This document shows, piece by piece, positions 1 through 6,690 of a stretch of DNA of 47,368 bases. Location: positions 1 to 47,368 of IMG/VR virus record IMGVR_UViG_3300046385_000134; one strand, given 5' to 3'. Both the position numbers and the translations under genes were made by a program. The stretch is from a virus. The notes beneath the pieces were generated by a model. That model did no database searches. It saw nothing but the letters and a program-made list of their open reading frames with translations, and was not told the DNA's origin. Every line of letters begins with the position of its first letter. Position 1 is the first letter of the stretch.

Positions 1-26
1 TCGGTATCTTTGAGGAAATAGTGTAA
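1..26 (+). CDS. 3' end of an upstream gene (partial)
   Basis: Only the last seven codons (GIFEEIV) and the TAA stop are inside the window. The stop overlaps the next start as TAATG, so this is probably the end of a gene in the same operon. In T4 the gene ahead of gp62 is the clamp-loader large subunit gp44, but four other genes lie between here and gp62, so nothing can be said about identity. Confidence 0.4.
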
Positions 27-181
27 TGCAATTTTGGCGGTTGTGGGCAAAAGCAATCGGCGAAAAAGCAAGTGAGGATGATAGGGAAGCTGATAGGGTT
101 GCTATCATCCGCACCGCTATCGTTCTCTGTTACGTAATTACAAACGTGTTTATTATCGCTGGTGTAATTCGACACTGGTAA
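26..181 (+). CDS. Small single-pass membrane protein (51 aa)
   Basis: I do not recognise a family. The first 25 residues are charged and helical (KAIGEKASEDDREADR). Residues about 27-48 form one hydrophobic segment (AIIRTAIVLCYVITNVFIIAGV), so an inner-membrane peptide is likely. The ATG overlaps the preceding stop and a GAGGAAA ribosome-binding site lies about 7 bases upstream. Its operon position between coding genes supports it being real, although it is short. Confidence 0.6.
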   Translation: MQFWRLWAKAIGEKASEDDREADRVAIIRTAIVLCYVITNVFIIAGVIRHW

Positions 182-217
182 AGGATATAAAATGATTAAA
201 GTGTTTAAGAGGTCGAT

Positions 218-586
218 GTGAGTGGCCGCCGTAGTTTTATTAAAGGCTTTGGTATCCTCAGTGCTGTTTTCTCTGGCGGCGCTATTGCTAGTGCTACAAC
301 CCCAACACCAGCGCCTAGCCCTATCGCTGTCAATCCTGGCAATAACGATCTGCCTGTAAAGGAAGACATCAGTCACCTTGCTCCACCAAAGATGGACGTA
401 CCTGTGTTTTCCATTACTGGTGCGTATGGCGAAGACAACAAACCTCAACCAACATATCCTGGATCACCATATATGTTTGCCCCGCTCAATCCTAAAGTTA
501 CTAACAAAGTCAATATAGCTGTAGGACGAGACAATCGTTTGTGGTTGGAGATTGATGGAGAATGGCGGAGAGTTGCAGTTGAATGA
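218..586 (+). CDS. Tat-signal exported protein, function unknown
   Basis: The N-terminus is a textbook twin-arginine signal: SGRRSFIKG matches S/T-R-R-x-F-L-K. It is followed by a weakly hydrophobic segment and an ASA cleavage-type site near residue 26. The mature part begins with a Thr/Pro/Ala-rich linker (TPTPAPSP) and ends in about 40 residues with short beta-like stretches (NKVNIAVGRDNRLWLEIDG). The start is GTG with GAGG about 5 bases upstream; a nine-codon ATG reading frame just ahead ends ATGTGA over the GTG and might couple translation. Export as a folded protein to the host periplasm is inferred from the signal. No enzymatic domain is recognised. Confidence 0.78.
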   Translation: MSGRRSFIKGFGILSAVFSGGAIASATTPTPAPSPIAVNPGNNDLPVKEDISHLAPPKMDVPVFSITGAYGEDNKPQPTYPGSPYMFAPLNPKVTNKVNIAVGRDNRLWLEIDGEWRRVAVE

Positions 587-866
587 TATTTTTGTAAACT
601 TATTAGGATGGATCAAAGATGATTGGCGTAGTAATCGTTTTCGGTTTTGCATTGAGCTGCTTGCTTGGGGCATTAGCATTGGGTGTTCGATCACCATGGC
701 TCTTACTGTCCCCAATCCGCCCCTACTTACTATGTACCCTATATGGATCATCGGTTGTAGCCTCTATGCTTGGGCTGCTTTTACTCGGAAATCTTTTGGC
801 ATGCTGGCTAACTACATGCTTCTTGTGACAATCGACACGATTGGTCTGATTAGGATGCTTGCATGA
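579..866 (+). CDS. Polytopic small membrane protein
   Basis: A 95-residue protein with about three hydrophobic segments, containing PNPPLLTMYPIWIIG and a C-terminal NYMLLVTIDTIGL. A basic and aromatic N-terminal helix (WIKDDWRSNRFRF) looks amphipathic. The TTG start overlaps the upstream stop and has GGAG 8 bases away; an in-frame ATG at 555 (32-base overlap) is the alternative. I believe similar membrane proteins occur in other T4-like phages but cannot assign a function. The next gene overlaps it by ATGA. Confidence 0.7.
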   Translation: MNDIFVNLLGWIKDDWRSNRFRFCIELLAWGISIGCSITMALTVPNPPLLTMYPIWIIGCSLYAWAAFTRKSFGMLANYMLLVTIDTIGLIRMLA

Positions 867-1396
867 AGATTGGTATTACTGGACACTCAAAAGGTCTGGG
901 CGCCGAGCTGGCTGAATATTATTCGAGCCAAGGTCACGATGTGTTGGGATGGTCAAGGTCTAATGGCTTTGATCTGAACAACACATTACCTATTGTTGCC
1001 AAGCAATGTGAGGAATGTGATATAATCTTTAACAACGCACCAGGATATTTCCAATATGAACTATTTCAGTTGTTAGCTGGGTCAGCAAAGTTGCAGAATA
1101 ACCACTCTGTGATTGTTAACATTAGCTCACTTGCTTCGAGGTTTGGTGTATCACAGTCGATGGCGTATGCTGCTCATAAAGCAGCTCTGGATACTGCCAC
1201 GCTTTCCTATCAGCTATGGGGTAGCCGTTGGCCAGCGGCACTTTTAATTCGTCCAGGATACTTTACTGGCGAGCGCTCTGCCCATAAGAAAGTTCAGCAT
1301 GTCGATGTGCATGCTGTGATGCACACAATTATAAACGCGGTAGAGGCTGCGTATAACGACCGATACCGCATTAACGAGATCACTATAGTACGATGA
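863..1396 (+). CDS. Short-chain dehydrogenase/reductase (SDR)
   Basis: A Rossmann-fold NAD(P)-binding oxidoreductase. TGHSKGLG at residues 6-13 is the TGxxxGxG dinucleotide loop, NNAP (57-60) is the NNAG-like motif, and NISSLA (about 86-91) with YAAHK (102-106) supplies the Ser and the YxxxK catalytic pair. At 177 residues it is shorter than the usual 230-270 and lacks most of the C-terminal substrate lid, so substrate cannot be guessed. It overlaps both neighbours by ATGA and sits just ahead of the clamp-loader gene. It is probably an auxiliary metabolic gene, though a non-catalytic role is possible. Confidence 0.85.
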   Translation: MKIGITGHSKGLGAELAEYYSSQGHDVLGWSRSNGFDLNNTLPIVAKQCEECDIIFNNAPGYFQYELFQLLAGSAKLQNNHSVIVNISSLASRFGVSQSMAYAAHKAALDTATLSYQLWGSRWPAALLIRPGYFTGERSAHKKVQHVDVHAVMHTIINAVEAAYNDRYRINEITIVR

Positions 1397-1821
1397 CGCC
1401 ATTTGACTTTGTTAACAGCATTAACAGCCCTTCTAAGAAGGATTTGATGACTGATTCTGAAAACGACGAGCTAGCTGAAAGCTCGTATGTTCCTTTTATT
1501 GTCAATAAGACACTTTCCTACTTTCCAGAAACGATTCTCCACGCTAATGAGATGAACCGTGCTGGGGTAGATAATAAACTTCAATATCACTATCTTCTAA
1601 ATAGCATCCGACCGGCAAAAAGATTTGCCAAGTGGGCGAAGAGTGAGATGACAGAGGATGTTGAAGCAGTGATGCAATACTATGGCTATAGTGCTGACAA
1701 GGCACGACAAGCGCTCAAAATCCTCACCACAGACGACCTACACTACATAAAACAAAAATTAGAACGTGGTGGTAATCATGATAAAACTAGAGTCTCTAGT
1801 AGAGGTAAAACTAAAGATTGA
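1393..1821 (+). CDS. 62: DNA polymerase clamp loader small subunit (gp62-like)
   Basis: T4 gp62, with gp44, opens the sliding clamp gp45 and loads it on primer-template DNA. The family is recognised from the N-terminal PFDFVNSIN, then YVPFIVNKTLSYFPETI, the LHANEMNR segment, LLNSIRPAKRFAKW and YYGYSADKARQALKIL. At about 142 residues it is shorter than T4 gp62 (about 187), as in other marine T4-like phages. It lies directly upstream of regA, the same 62-regA order as in T4. gp44 and gp45 are not in this window. Confidence 0.93.
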   Translation: MTPFDFVNSINSPSKKDLMTDSENDELAESSYVPFIVNKTLSYFPETILHANEMNRAGVDNKLQYHYLLNSIRPAKRFAKWAKSEMTEDVEAVMQYYGYSADKARQALKILTTDDLHYIKQKLERGGNHDKTRVSSRGKTKD

Positions 1822-2173
1822 TGAAGATTTTCTGAAAGTCAAGGAAACATTGACTCGTATTGGTGTGGCTTCAAAGAAAGAAAAGAAGCTGTATCAGTCC
1901 TGTCATATTCTTCACAAGCAAGGACAGTACTACATTGTCCATTTCAAAGAGCTGTTTGCGCTCGATGGCAAACCAACAAACATTTCCGAAGATGATATTG
2001 CGCGTAGAAATACAATCGCAAACCTAATCACCGAGTGGGGCCTTGTTACGTTGGTTGATGCTGCAAAATCAAAAGCTCCAACTACCCCTATGTCTCAGAT
2101 TAAAGTGATCCCACACAAAGAAAAGTCTGAGTGGGATCTTGTGACCAAATATTCAATTGGTCGTAAACTTTAA
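1778..2173 (+). CDS. regA: Translational repressor RegA
   Basis: RegA binds the ribosome-binding sites of early phage mRNAs and shuts down their translation. The match to T4 RegA is very strong: DFLKVKETLTRIGVA, YQSCHILHKQGQYYIVHFKELF, then ARRNTIANLITEWGLV and the C-terminal LVTKYSIG. The ATG chosen gives 131 residues (T4 has 122); a GTG four codons upstream is possible. The gene overlaps gp62 by 44 bases, and its stop overlaps the stop of the convergent minus-strand gene by four bases. As in T4 it may also regulate its own operon. Confidence 0.95.
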   Translation: MIKLESLVEVKLKIDEDFLKVKETLTRIGVASKKEKKLYQSCHILHKQGQYYIVHFKELFALDGKPTNISEDDIARRNTIANLITEWGLVTLVDAAKSKAPTTPMSQIKVIPHKEKSEWDLVTKYSIGRKL

Positions 2174-2712
2174 ATTGTAAACGGCAACCATAACCACACT
2201 GCTTGTGAAAGCATCAGTGTAGCCGTTCCACCAACAGCTAAGCTAGCCCAGTACAGGCGCATATTAACTGCTAGAATCGATGCGGTCAAAAGAACGACAG
2301 CAATCTGAAATAGTGAACCTGAATATGTATACCATGGGCTACGCGTCTTTGCAACAGCACGTTCCTTTTCAAGCCCACGTGCCTTTTCCATCAGAGCTTT
2401 CTTTCCCTCTTTAGGTTCATTGTCGTAGCGATCAATCTTTGCTTCCAATACAGCAGCCTTTTTCATATCCTTACGGGACATTGCATCATCATAAGCCATT
2501 TCAGCAAGAGTCTGTTTAATACTCTTTGCTTGATAGAATGACCATGTGTTGTTTGCTTCTATGGTGTTGTTTAGAATCTTAGAACTATTGCTACCACCGA
2601 AATAGGTATTAAGGGCCAAAAGAGCAGCAAATACCACGATAACCCATCCAGCTTTATCTTTAATTTGGGCTTCTCTTTCGCTTCTACTAAGAGGCTTCTT
2701 TTCTTCTGTCAT
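2170..2712 (-). CDS. DUF4337-like membrane protein
   Basis: Residues about 20-38 form a first membrane helix (AGWVIVVFAALLALNTYFG). It is followed by the typical NNTWSFYQAKSIKQTLAEMAY segment and a charged coiled-coil region about 65-115. Two more helices come near the C-terminus (SGSLFQIAVVLLTASILAVN and LAVGGTATLMLSQAVWLWL). This matches the DUF4337 architecture found in bacteria and T4-like phages; function is unknown. It is the last gene of the minus-strand module, with a TAGGAG ribosome-binding site 8 bases before the ATG. Confidence 0.85.
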   Translation of the reverse strand: MTEEKKPLSRSEREAQIKDKAGWVIVVFAALLALNTYFGGSNSSKILNNTIEANNTWSFYQAKSIKQTLAEMAYDDAMSRKDMKKAAVLEAKIDRYDNEPKEGKKALMEKARGLEKERAVAKTRSPWYTYSGSLFQIAVVLLTASILAVNMRLYWASLAVGGTATLMLSQAVWLWLPFTI

Positions 2713-2720
2713 AATCGCTC

Positions 2721-3083
2721 CTAAAATTTTATTTTTAATCCAATTGATAAATTATTTACTATTGCAGACCCGTGGTCTGCAATAGTAAAATAGTAGTATA
2801 TACTTTTGTTACTATCGGACAAATCACTTTTGTAAACAGCGTAGTGTAATGCAAGTCTGGTAATGAAGTATAGATCTACTTCCCGTGTACTGGGTCTACT
2901 TCCAATAATTTTACTAGCAATGGGGCCTTTTTCAACAAACCCCTCATCATATCGTTGCGTCATATTACGTGTCGTGGACCAATCGCCTAAGATTAGTGCA
3001 GTGCCAGTCCACATCTCACCAATATGTTGAGCACTGCAGTTAAACGATAGCGCTAACAAAAATGATAGCACTAATAGTTTCAT
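2721..3083 (-). CDS. Signal-peptide protein, conserved hypothetical
   Basis: The first 18 residues (MKLLVLSFLLALSFNCSA) form a Sec signal peptide; the Cys lies before a possible SA|QH cleavage site rather than in a clear lipobox. The mature part contains ALILGDWSTTRNMTQRYDEGF, then EKGPIASKIIGSRPSTREVDLYF and a final NNLSIGLKI. This resembles a small family of bacterial and phage proteins (TxxDxxxTRxI ... NPxxGxxPS ... YF) with no known function. It overlaps its upstream neighbour by ATGA. Confidence 0.75.
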   Translation of the reverse strand: MKLLVLSFLLALSFNCSAQHIGEMWTGTALILGDWSTTRNMTQRYDEGFVEKGPIASKIIGSRPSTREVDLYFITRLALHYAVYKSDLSDSNKSIYYYFTIADHGSAIVNNLSIGLKIKF

Positions 3084-3637
3084 TTTGCTAATGGGTTATC
3101 AATCGCTTTTTGGATCTTATTATCCACGTCGCGGTTAATTCGTTCTAACTTATTGTCGGTATCGCGCTTGAGTTTATCCATATCATCACGAGTACGGTCT
3201 AGGTTGGAACGTAGGTCTTTCTGCATGGCTTTTAGATCCATGTCTGTTTCACGCTGTGCTTGCTTAACACTGCGCTCGATCTGTTCTGTGACTGATTCGT
3301 TACGACGAATGTCATTCTTTAGATCTGTCTTGATATCACGAGTATAGTCGGCACCCTTCTGGCTGTTTTCTTCGATCACCGCTAAGCGCTTATCGAATCC
3401 AGAAAGGTCAGGGGCTGAATACTCGGAGATTTTCTTTTTCATCCCTTGATAATCTTTGTACACTTCGAAGGCACCGTACAAACTACCAAGAGTTGATGAT
3501 ACAATTGTGAACGCCACCATTAGTTTGGCGGGGGTGAATTCATATCCACCAATGCTAATAACTGTATCCTTACTAGCATATTTTTTAGCTGCTTCTTCTA
3601 ACTTTTCTACTTCTTTGTTTAAGTCTTTTTCTGACAT
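3080..3637 (-). CDS. Membrane-anchored coiled-coil protein
   Basis: A short charged N-terminal helix, one membrane helix near residues 39-60 (KLMVAFTIVSSTLGSLYGAF), then about 110 residues of charged heptad-like sequence (DLKNDIRRNESVTEQIERS ... DKLKRDTDNKLERINRDVD). This predicts a long parallel coiled coil projecting from the membrane. The ATG used has GGAGAAG 7 bases upstream; an in-frame ATG eight codons earlier has none. The shape recalls spanin-like or membrane-scaffold proteins, but a separate spanin pair exists elsewhere, so this is probably a structural part of the minus-strand module. Confidence 0.8.
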   Translation of the reverse strand: MSEKDLNKEVEKLEEAAKKYASKDTVISIGGYEFTPAKLMVAFTIVSSTLGSLYGAFEVYKDYQGMKKKISEYSAPDLSGFDKRLAVIEENSQKGADYTRDIKTDLKNDIRRNESVTEQIERSVKQAQRETDMDLKAMQKDLRSNLDRTRDDMDKLKRDTDNKLERINRDVDNKIQKAIDNPLAK

Positions 3638-3680
3638 TTTAACTTCTCCATTTATTTCCACAAAAATGGATTGAAAAATA

Positions 3681-4088
3681 TCATTTTTCGAATTTCATGT
3701 TCTTTAAATTACGTAGTTCACCTTCTAATTTTTCAAGTTCCATTCTCTTCTTTTCTAACTCAAGTTGATATAATACACTACAATCAACTCTACCTTTTGG
3801 CGCGCCAATCGGTATAATAATCCTTCCATATACACCTACATCTTTTGTGTTCGGTGTAACTGGGTTTGTTGTTATAATCTGATTATTGTTGTTACCAATG
3901 ATACCAACAACGCCAAACTCAACATTCGTGCCTGAACCAATAGCCATCGAGCAATCAAGTTCGCCAGCTCTAAATCTATCAGAGAGGTAACTACCAGGTG
4001 CGCTTGGTATAGCGAGGTTAAGTGACCCACCTTGAGAATAACTCAGGTTATACCACATTAGCAACAGTAATCCAAATAGATACTTCAT
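3681..4088 (-). CDS. Secreted protein with C-terminal coiled coil
   Basis: Residues 1-18 (MKYLFGLLLLMWYNLSYS) are a Sec signal peptide. The mature part is Gly/Asn-rich (GVVGIIGNNNNQIITTNP) with two cysteines (GELDCSMAIG and GRVDCSVLYQ) that could form a disulfide. It ends in a charged helix (LELEKKRMELEKLEGELRNL), likely a coiled coil. No family is recognised. Its start overlaps the stop of the upstream gene by ATGA, so the two are probably translated together. Confidence 0.75.
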   Translation of the reverse strand: MKYLFGLLLLMWYNLSYSQGGSLNLAIPSAPGSYLSDRFRAGELDCSMAIGSGTNVEFGVVGIIGNNNNQIITTNPVTPNTKDVGVYGRIIIPIGAPKGRVDCSVLYQLELEKKRMELEKLEGELRNLKNMKFEK

Positions 4089-4468
4089 CTTACCTTCGAG
4101 CAGATCTTTGAAGATATTACAGTGTTTTGTACGTCCTGTTTTTTAATTTTGGATTCGGTACAAATGTATGTAACACGTCTTATATCTTCTTTTCTAACAT
4201 AAACGTTTACTTGTTTTGTTTCAAGATACTTTATGTTAATCAGCTTGCTCTCAGATGCAAATGTTACTGGCCCCCAGTCGCTATCGAAAACACCCAGCTC
4301 ATAATATTCAACATCTTTACGTTTATTAAACAACTCCATCTTCGTGGTCATGACCCCATCGATGAATGAGTATTGAAACTTAGGATAAGTCGGCAAAAAT
4401 TGGTGGGCGCTTGCTGTTGCACTCCCACCAATTATGATCATAATTATCACAAAAACATAATGAAACAT
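4085..4468 (-). CDS. Secreted Ig-like protein, possibly chaperone-like
   Basis: An N-terminal signal peptide ending near ATASA (residues 17-21) is followed by alternating beta-strand sequence: TTKMELFNKRKDVEYYELGV, then WGPVTFASESKLINI and KQVNVYVRKED. The pattern resembles the N-terminal domain of PapD-type periplasmic chaperones, but it is too short (127 residues) for the two-domain family and lacks the C-terminal domain. Two cysteines near the end (YICTES and SKICSK) may pair. The chaperone idea is an inference from strand pattern only. Confidence 0.72.
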   Translation of the reverse strand: MFHYVFVIIMIIIGGSATASAHQFLPTYPKFQYSFIDGVMTTKMELFNKRKDVEYYELGVFDSDWGPVTFASESKLINIKYLETKQVNVYVRKEDIRRVTYICTESKIKKQDVQNTVISSKICSKVR

Positions 4469-4477
4469 AATATACTC

Positions 4478-4975
4478 TTAAACAGCGATACAGGATGCAG
4501 TCACGATCGCTCTGTAGGTGCCGGCAGGGAATGCCTTGTTGTATCCGTACTCAGCTTTTGATTCTGCCTTGAACCACACAGAACCTGGAACAGTAAGACT
4601 GATTTCTGTTGTGTTGTTATATTGCACTTTGTTAGTAGAATATGCAGACATTGCTGCATCTGTAACTCTGCTAACATCGACGTTACCTGTCCACTTTACA
4701 ACATCGGAAAGTGTTGGGCTCGTCGAGAAAGAGTTTGGGGTTGTAATAACAGCCTTGTAGAATCCGGACTGCACAACATCGTAACGAACGACTGGTTGTA
4801 CACCACCATCTACTGGAAGGGTGCTTAGTACACTTGGCGATGGGTTACCATATACGCCGGGTGTTTCTGTGTAGATTACACATCTGGATGTGACAATTCC
4901 TGTAATAGGAATATCCTCTGACGATGCAAACAGTGGTGTTGCAAGCAGAGCGGTTAATAGAATTTTTTTGAACAT
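4478..4975 (-). CDS. Secreted beta-rich protein, fimbrial-subunit-like layout
   Basis: Signal peptide MFKKILLTALLATPLFASS, then a beta-rich body with one cysteine near each end of the mature chain (SRCVIY and VTASCIAV), as in proteins whose terminal strands are tied by a disulfide. The C-terminus AGTYRAIVTASCIAV is typical of surface or pilin-like beta sandwiches. It lies next to the small Ig-like gene. Identity as an appendage subunit is only suggested by layout; no usher gene is present. Confidence 0.75.
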   Translation of the reverse strand: MFKKILLTALLATPLFASSEDIPITGIVTSRCVIYTETPGVYGNPSPSVLSTLPVDGGVQPVVRYDVVQSGFYKAVITTPNSFSTSPTLSDVVKWTGNVDVSRVTDAAMSAYSTNKVQYNNTTEISLTVPGSVWFKAESKAEYGYNKAFPAGTYRAIVTASCIAV

Positions 4976-5002
4976 TTCTGTATCCTTGGTTTTGTTAGGG
5001 TG

Positions 5003-5863
5003 TTACTTATTGTATTGCGAATCTACCATTGCCCGGTGCAAACTTTCTTGTGCGAGGCCAAGACTTCTTGCTCTTCGTGAGTCTGGTAGCTTCTTGTCAG
5101 GATAACTAAGAACTTCTTTGTATACACCACCTGGTATATTTATACTATACAAGTCTAAACCGGGTATATTATTCAACATTTCGAGTTGAGATGCCTTTTG
5201 TGCATCCTCAGGCCGTACCATATTATTGGTTACAACCTTCTTTTCTGCGGGTTCTTTGTCGTTTTTTTTCGACTTAGATTCCACAGCAACCTTCTTTTCT
5301 TCTTCGAGGGTTGTTTTATTTTCTATTGCACTTTTTAGATACTCATTGGACAACGGATCTATTGGCTCAGCCGCTTTTAGTGTTAGGTTTTTGAGCATTG
5401 CTTCTGCATATCCTGGGCAACTTGGGCTGCTTAATGGATCAGAGCAGGTGTCGTATCTGTACTTGTATACAACGGATGGATTCTTGACAACACCTTTTCC
5501 GTCCACGGCAATCTCACCATCACCCCAATACTTACCGGCTATGTTATCAACAGGGATCACTTTAGTGATGGAGTTACCTGGAAGGCCAGACCAGTCGTCT
5601 TGTTTTCTGAATATAAACCCACTACCTAATGCGTTTTTGTTCTGAATAGAAACAACCATAGGATCTGCAGCGTTTTTTACAGTAGAATATTGGTATATCA
5701 CACCGTCAACTGTTAATCCTGTTATTGCAGGAAGAATACCGGGCATACTCCACGTCATCCCACCAGTTGCAGCGTTGGTGGTAGTTCCGTTCAATATCTC
5801 AGAGTAAGAGTAGGAGCAGCAAAGTAACGATGCCAAGGCCACCAAATAACGTCTTAGTACCAT
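5003..5863 (-). CDS. Large secreted protein of the minus-strand module
   Basis: A 286-residue protein with a signal peptide (LVALASLLCCSYSYS). It then has a beta-rich domain with FIFRKQDDWSGLPGNSI and GDGEIAVDGKGVVKNPSVVY, and a cysteine pair (DTCSDPLSSPSCPGY). A low-complexity Lys/Glu linker follows (EEEKKVAVESKSKKNDKEPA), then a C-terminal tail (PGLDLYSINIPGGVYKE). I recall similar sequences in other marine T4-like phages, without function. The ATG with AAGGA 8 bases upstream was chosen; a GTG one codon earlier is possible. It overlaps the previous gene by 65 bases. Confidence 0.8.
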   Translation of the reverse strand: MVLRRYLVALASLLCCSYSYSEILNGTTTNAATGGMTWSMPGILPAITGLTVDGVIYQYSTVKNAADPMVVSIQNKNALGSGFIFRKQDDWSGLPGNSITKVIPVDNIAGKYWGDGEIAVDGKGVVKNPSVVYKYRYDTCSDPLSSPSCPGYAEAMLKNLTLKAAEPIDPLSNEYLKSAIENKTTLEEEKKVAVESKSKKNDKEPAEKKVVTNNMVRPEDAQKASQLEMLNNIPGLDLYSINIPGGVYKEVLSYPDKKLPDSRRARSLGLAQESLHRAMVDSQYNK

Positions 5864-6344
5864 CACTCATTCCTTCTGTATTTTCTTCAATCTTACCTGG
5901 TTGAAGTTTCTTATTCGTTTTCCATTGTTCTTTAGCCTCTGCACCGATTGTTCCATCGAAAGGACATGGCGTACCAGCCATCATCATAGCGTCGAAGACT
6001 CGTTTATCCTGACAGAGTGTAGAAACTGCTGCTACCTTCATACCCATATCGTATAGGGTTTTGGATAGTTTCAATCGCTCACAATTCATGTCACGAACGG
6101 TTGTTCCAGCGGACAGACCTAAAATCTGTGTTTGAACAGCACCAGCGACGCCGACTGTACACAAATCCGAGTTGGATATGTTCATAGTAGGGGTAATAGC
6201 AGATGCTGGAGGTGATTTGAGTGTTGTGACAGAATCAGAGTACGAATTCACCGTGCTTCTGGTGGTCGAATCTGTGACGATTGGCTCTGCGTTGGCCAAT
6301 CCCATGCTCATAATCAATAAAACGAAAAGGATGAATTTACTCAC
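5799..6344 (-). CDS. Secreted and C-terminally membrane-anchored protein (first gene of minus module)
   Basis: Residues 1-19 (MSKFILFVLLIMSMGLANA) form a signal peptide. The middle contains conserved-looking SPPASAITPTMNIS, DLCTVGVAGAVQTQILGLS, RDMNCERLKLSKTLYDMGM and AGTPCPFDGTIG with four cysteines. The chain ends with a membrane helix (LFGGLGIVTLLLLLLL), so the protein is probably held in the inner membrane facing the periplasm. The GTG start has TAGGA upstream and lies 33 bases downstream of a minus-strand late box. I believe homologs occur widely in T4-like marine phages; function is unknown. Confidence 0.8.
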   Translation of the reverse strand: MSKFILFVLLIMSMGLANAEPIVTDSTTRSTVNSYSDSVTTLKSPPASAITPTMNISNSDLCTVGVAGAVQTQILGLSAGTTVRDMNCERLKLSKTLYDMGMKVAAVSTLCQDKRVFDAMMMAGTPCPFDGTIGAEAKEQWKTNKKLQPGKIEENTEGMSDGTKTLFGGLGIVTLLLLLLL

Positions 6345-6376
6345 GTGGTATTCCTAGGTTGCACTTGATCAGCCCA

Positions 6377-6384
6377 TATTTATA
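6377..6384 (-). promoter_or_regulatory. T4-type late promoter, minus strand (TATAAATA)
   Basis: The plus-strand bases TATTTATA read TATAAATA on the minus strand, the exact T4 late -10 box recognised by the gp55/gp33 sigma system. It lies upstream of the first gene of the minus-strand module, leaving a leader of about 27 bases. A weak sigma70-like reading, CTGTCA-17-TATAAA, overlaps it on the same strand. Confidence 0.75.
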
Positions 6385-6391
6385 AAACTCG

Positions 6392-6420
6392 TTGACAGTT
6401 TTGACAGTTTGGATTACAAT
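6392..6420 (+). promoter_or_regulatory. Sigma70-type promoter (TTGACA-17-TACAAT)
   Basis: TTGACA and TACAAT are spaced by 17 bases, giving a near-consensus promoter just ahead of the small gene and DNA ligase. A second TTGACAGTT copy follows directly, making a 9-base tandem repeat. It is back-to-back with the minus-strand late promoter, so this 80-base gap is a divergent control region. Confidence 0.85.
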
Positions 6421-6426
6421 CACCAC

Positions 6427-6690
6427 ATGATTACATTTCAAGAAACCAAAGACGGATACTCGTTCTTTAAAGACCGCACAGTAGTTGCGGATGGTTGTTA
6501 TGAGGACGGGAGCTTTCTCCTTATCCACAACGATCAAATGAGTTCTTTCGCCAACGCCCAACAAGCATTCGTTCATCTCAAAGGTACATATAATGAGCAT
6601 TCTGTCCCTCTTAAACAGTCTACAATCGACCTCTTCACGCCTGGAAAAAGAGTCGATTCTTCGGTCCGAGCAAGACCATGCGCTGTTTAA
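6427..6690 (+). CDS. Small hypothetical protein overlapping DNA ligase
   Basis: An 87-residue frame beginning MITFQETKDGYSFFKD, directly behind the promoter. The first 60 residues look like a normal protein (VVADGCYEDGSFLLIHNDQ); the last third overlaps the start of the ligase in another frame by 98 bases and is less convincing. No family is recognised. If it is real, the long overlap would couple its translation to that of ligase. Confidence 0.5.
   Translation: MITFQETKDGYSFFKDRTVVADGCYEDGSFLLIHNDQMSSFANAQQAFVHLKGTYNEHSVPLKQSTIDLFTPGKRVDSSVRARPCAV

Noticed and set aside
192-221. Nine-codon frame ahead of the Tat-signal gene
   Set aside because: Too short to call as a gene. It may only couple translation, since its stop overlaps the GTG start.
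4085-4975. Chaperone-usher pilus operon
   Set aside because: The Ig-like and pilin-like layouts are suggestive, but there is no usher and the chaperone-like protein is one domain short.
5137-5144. Second minus-strand TATAAATA inside the module
   Set aside because: It lies in the coding part of the 286-residue secreted protein, far from any start that needs a promoter. Chance is likely, although an internal late start cannot be excluded.
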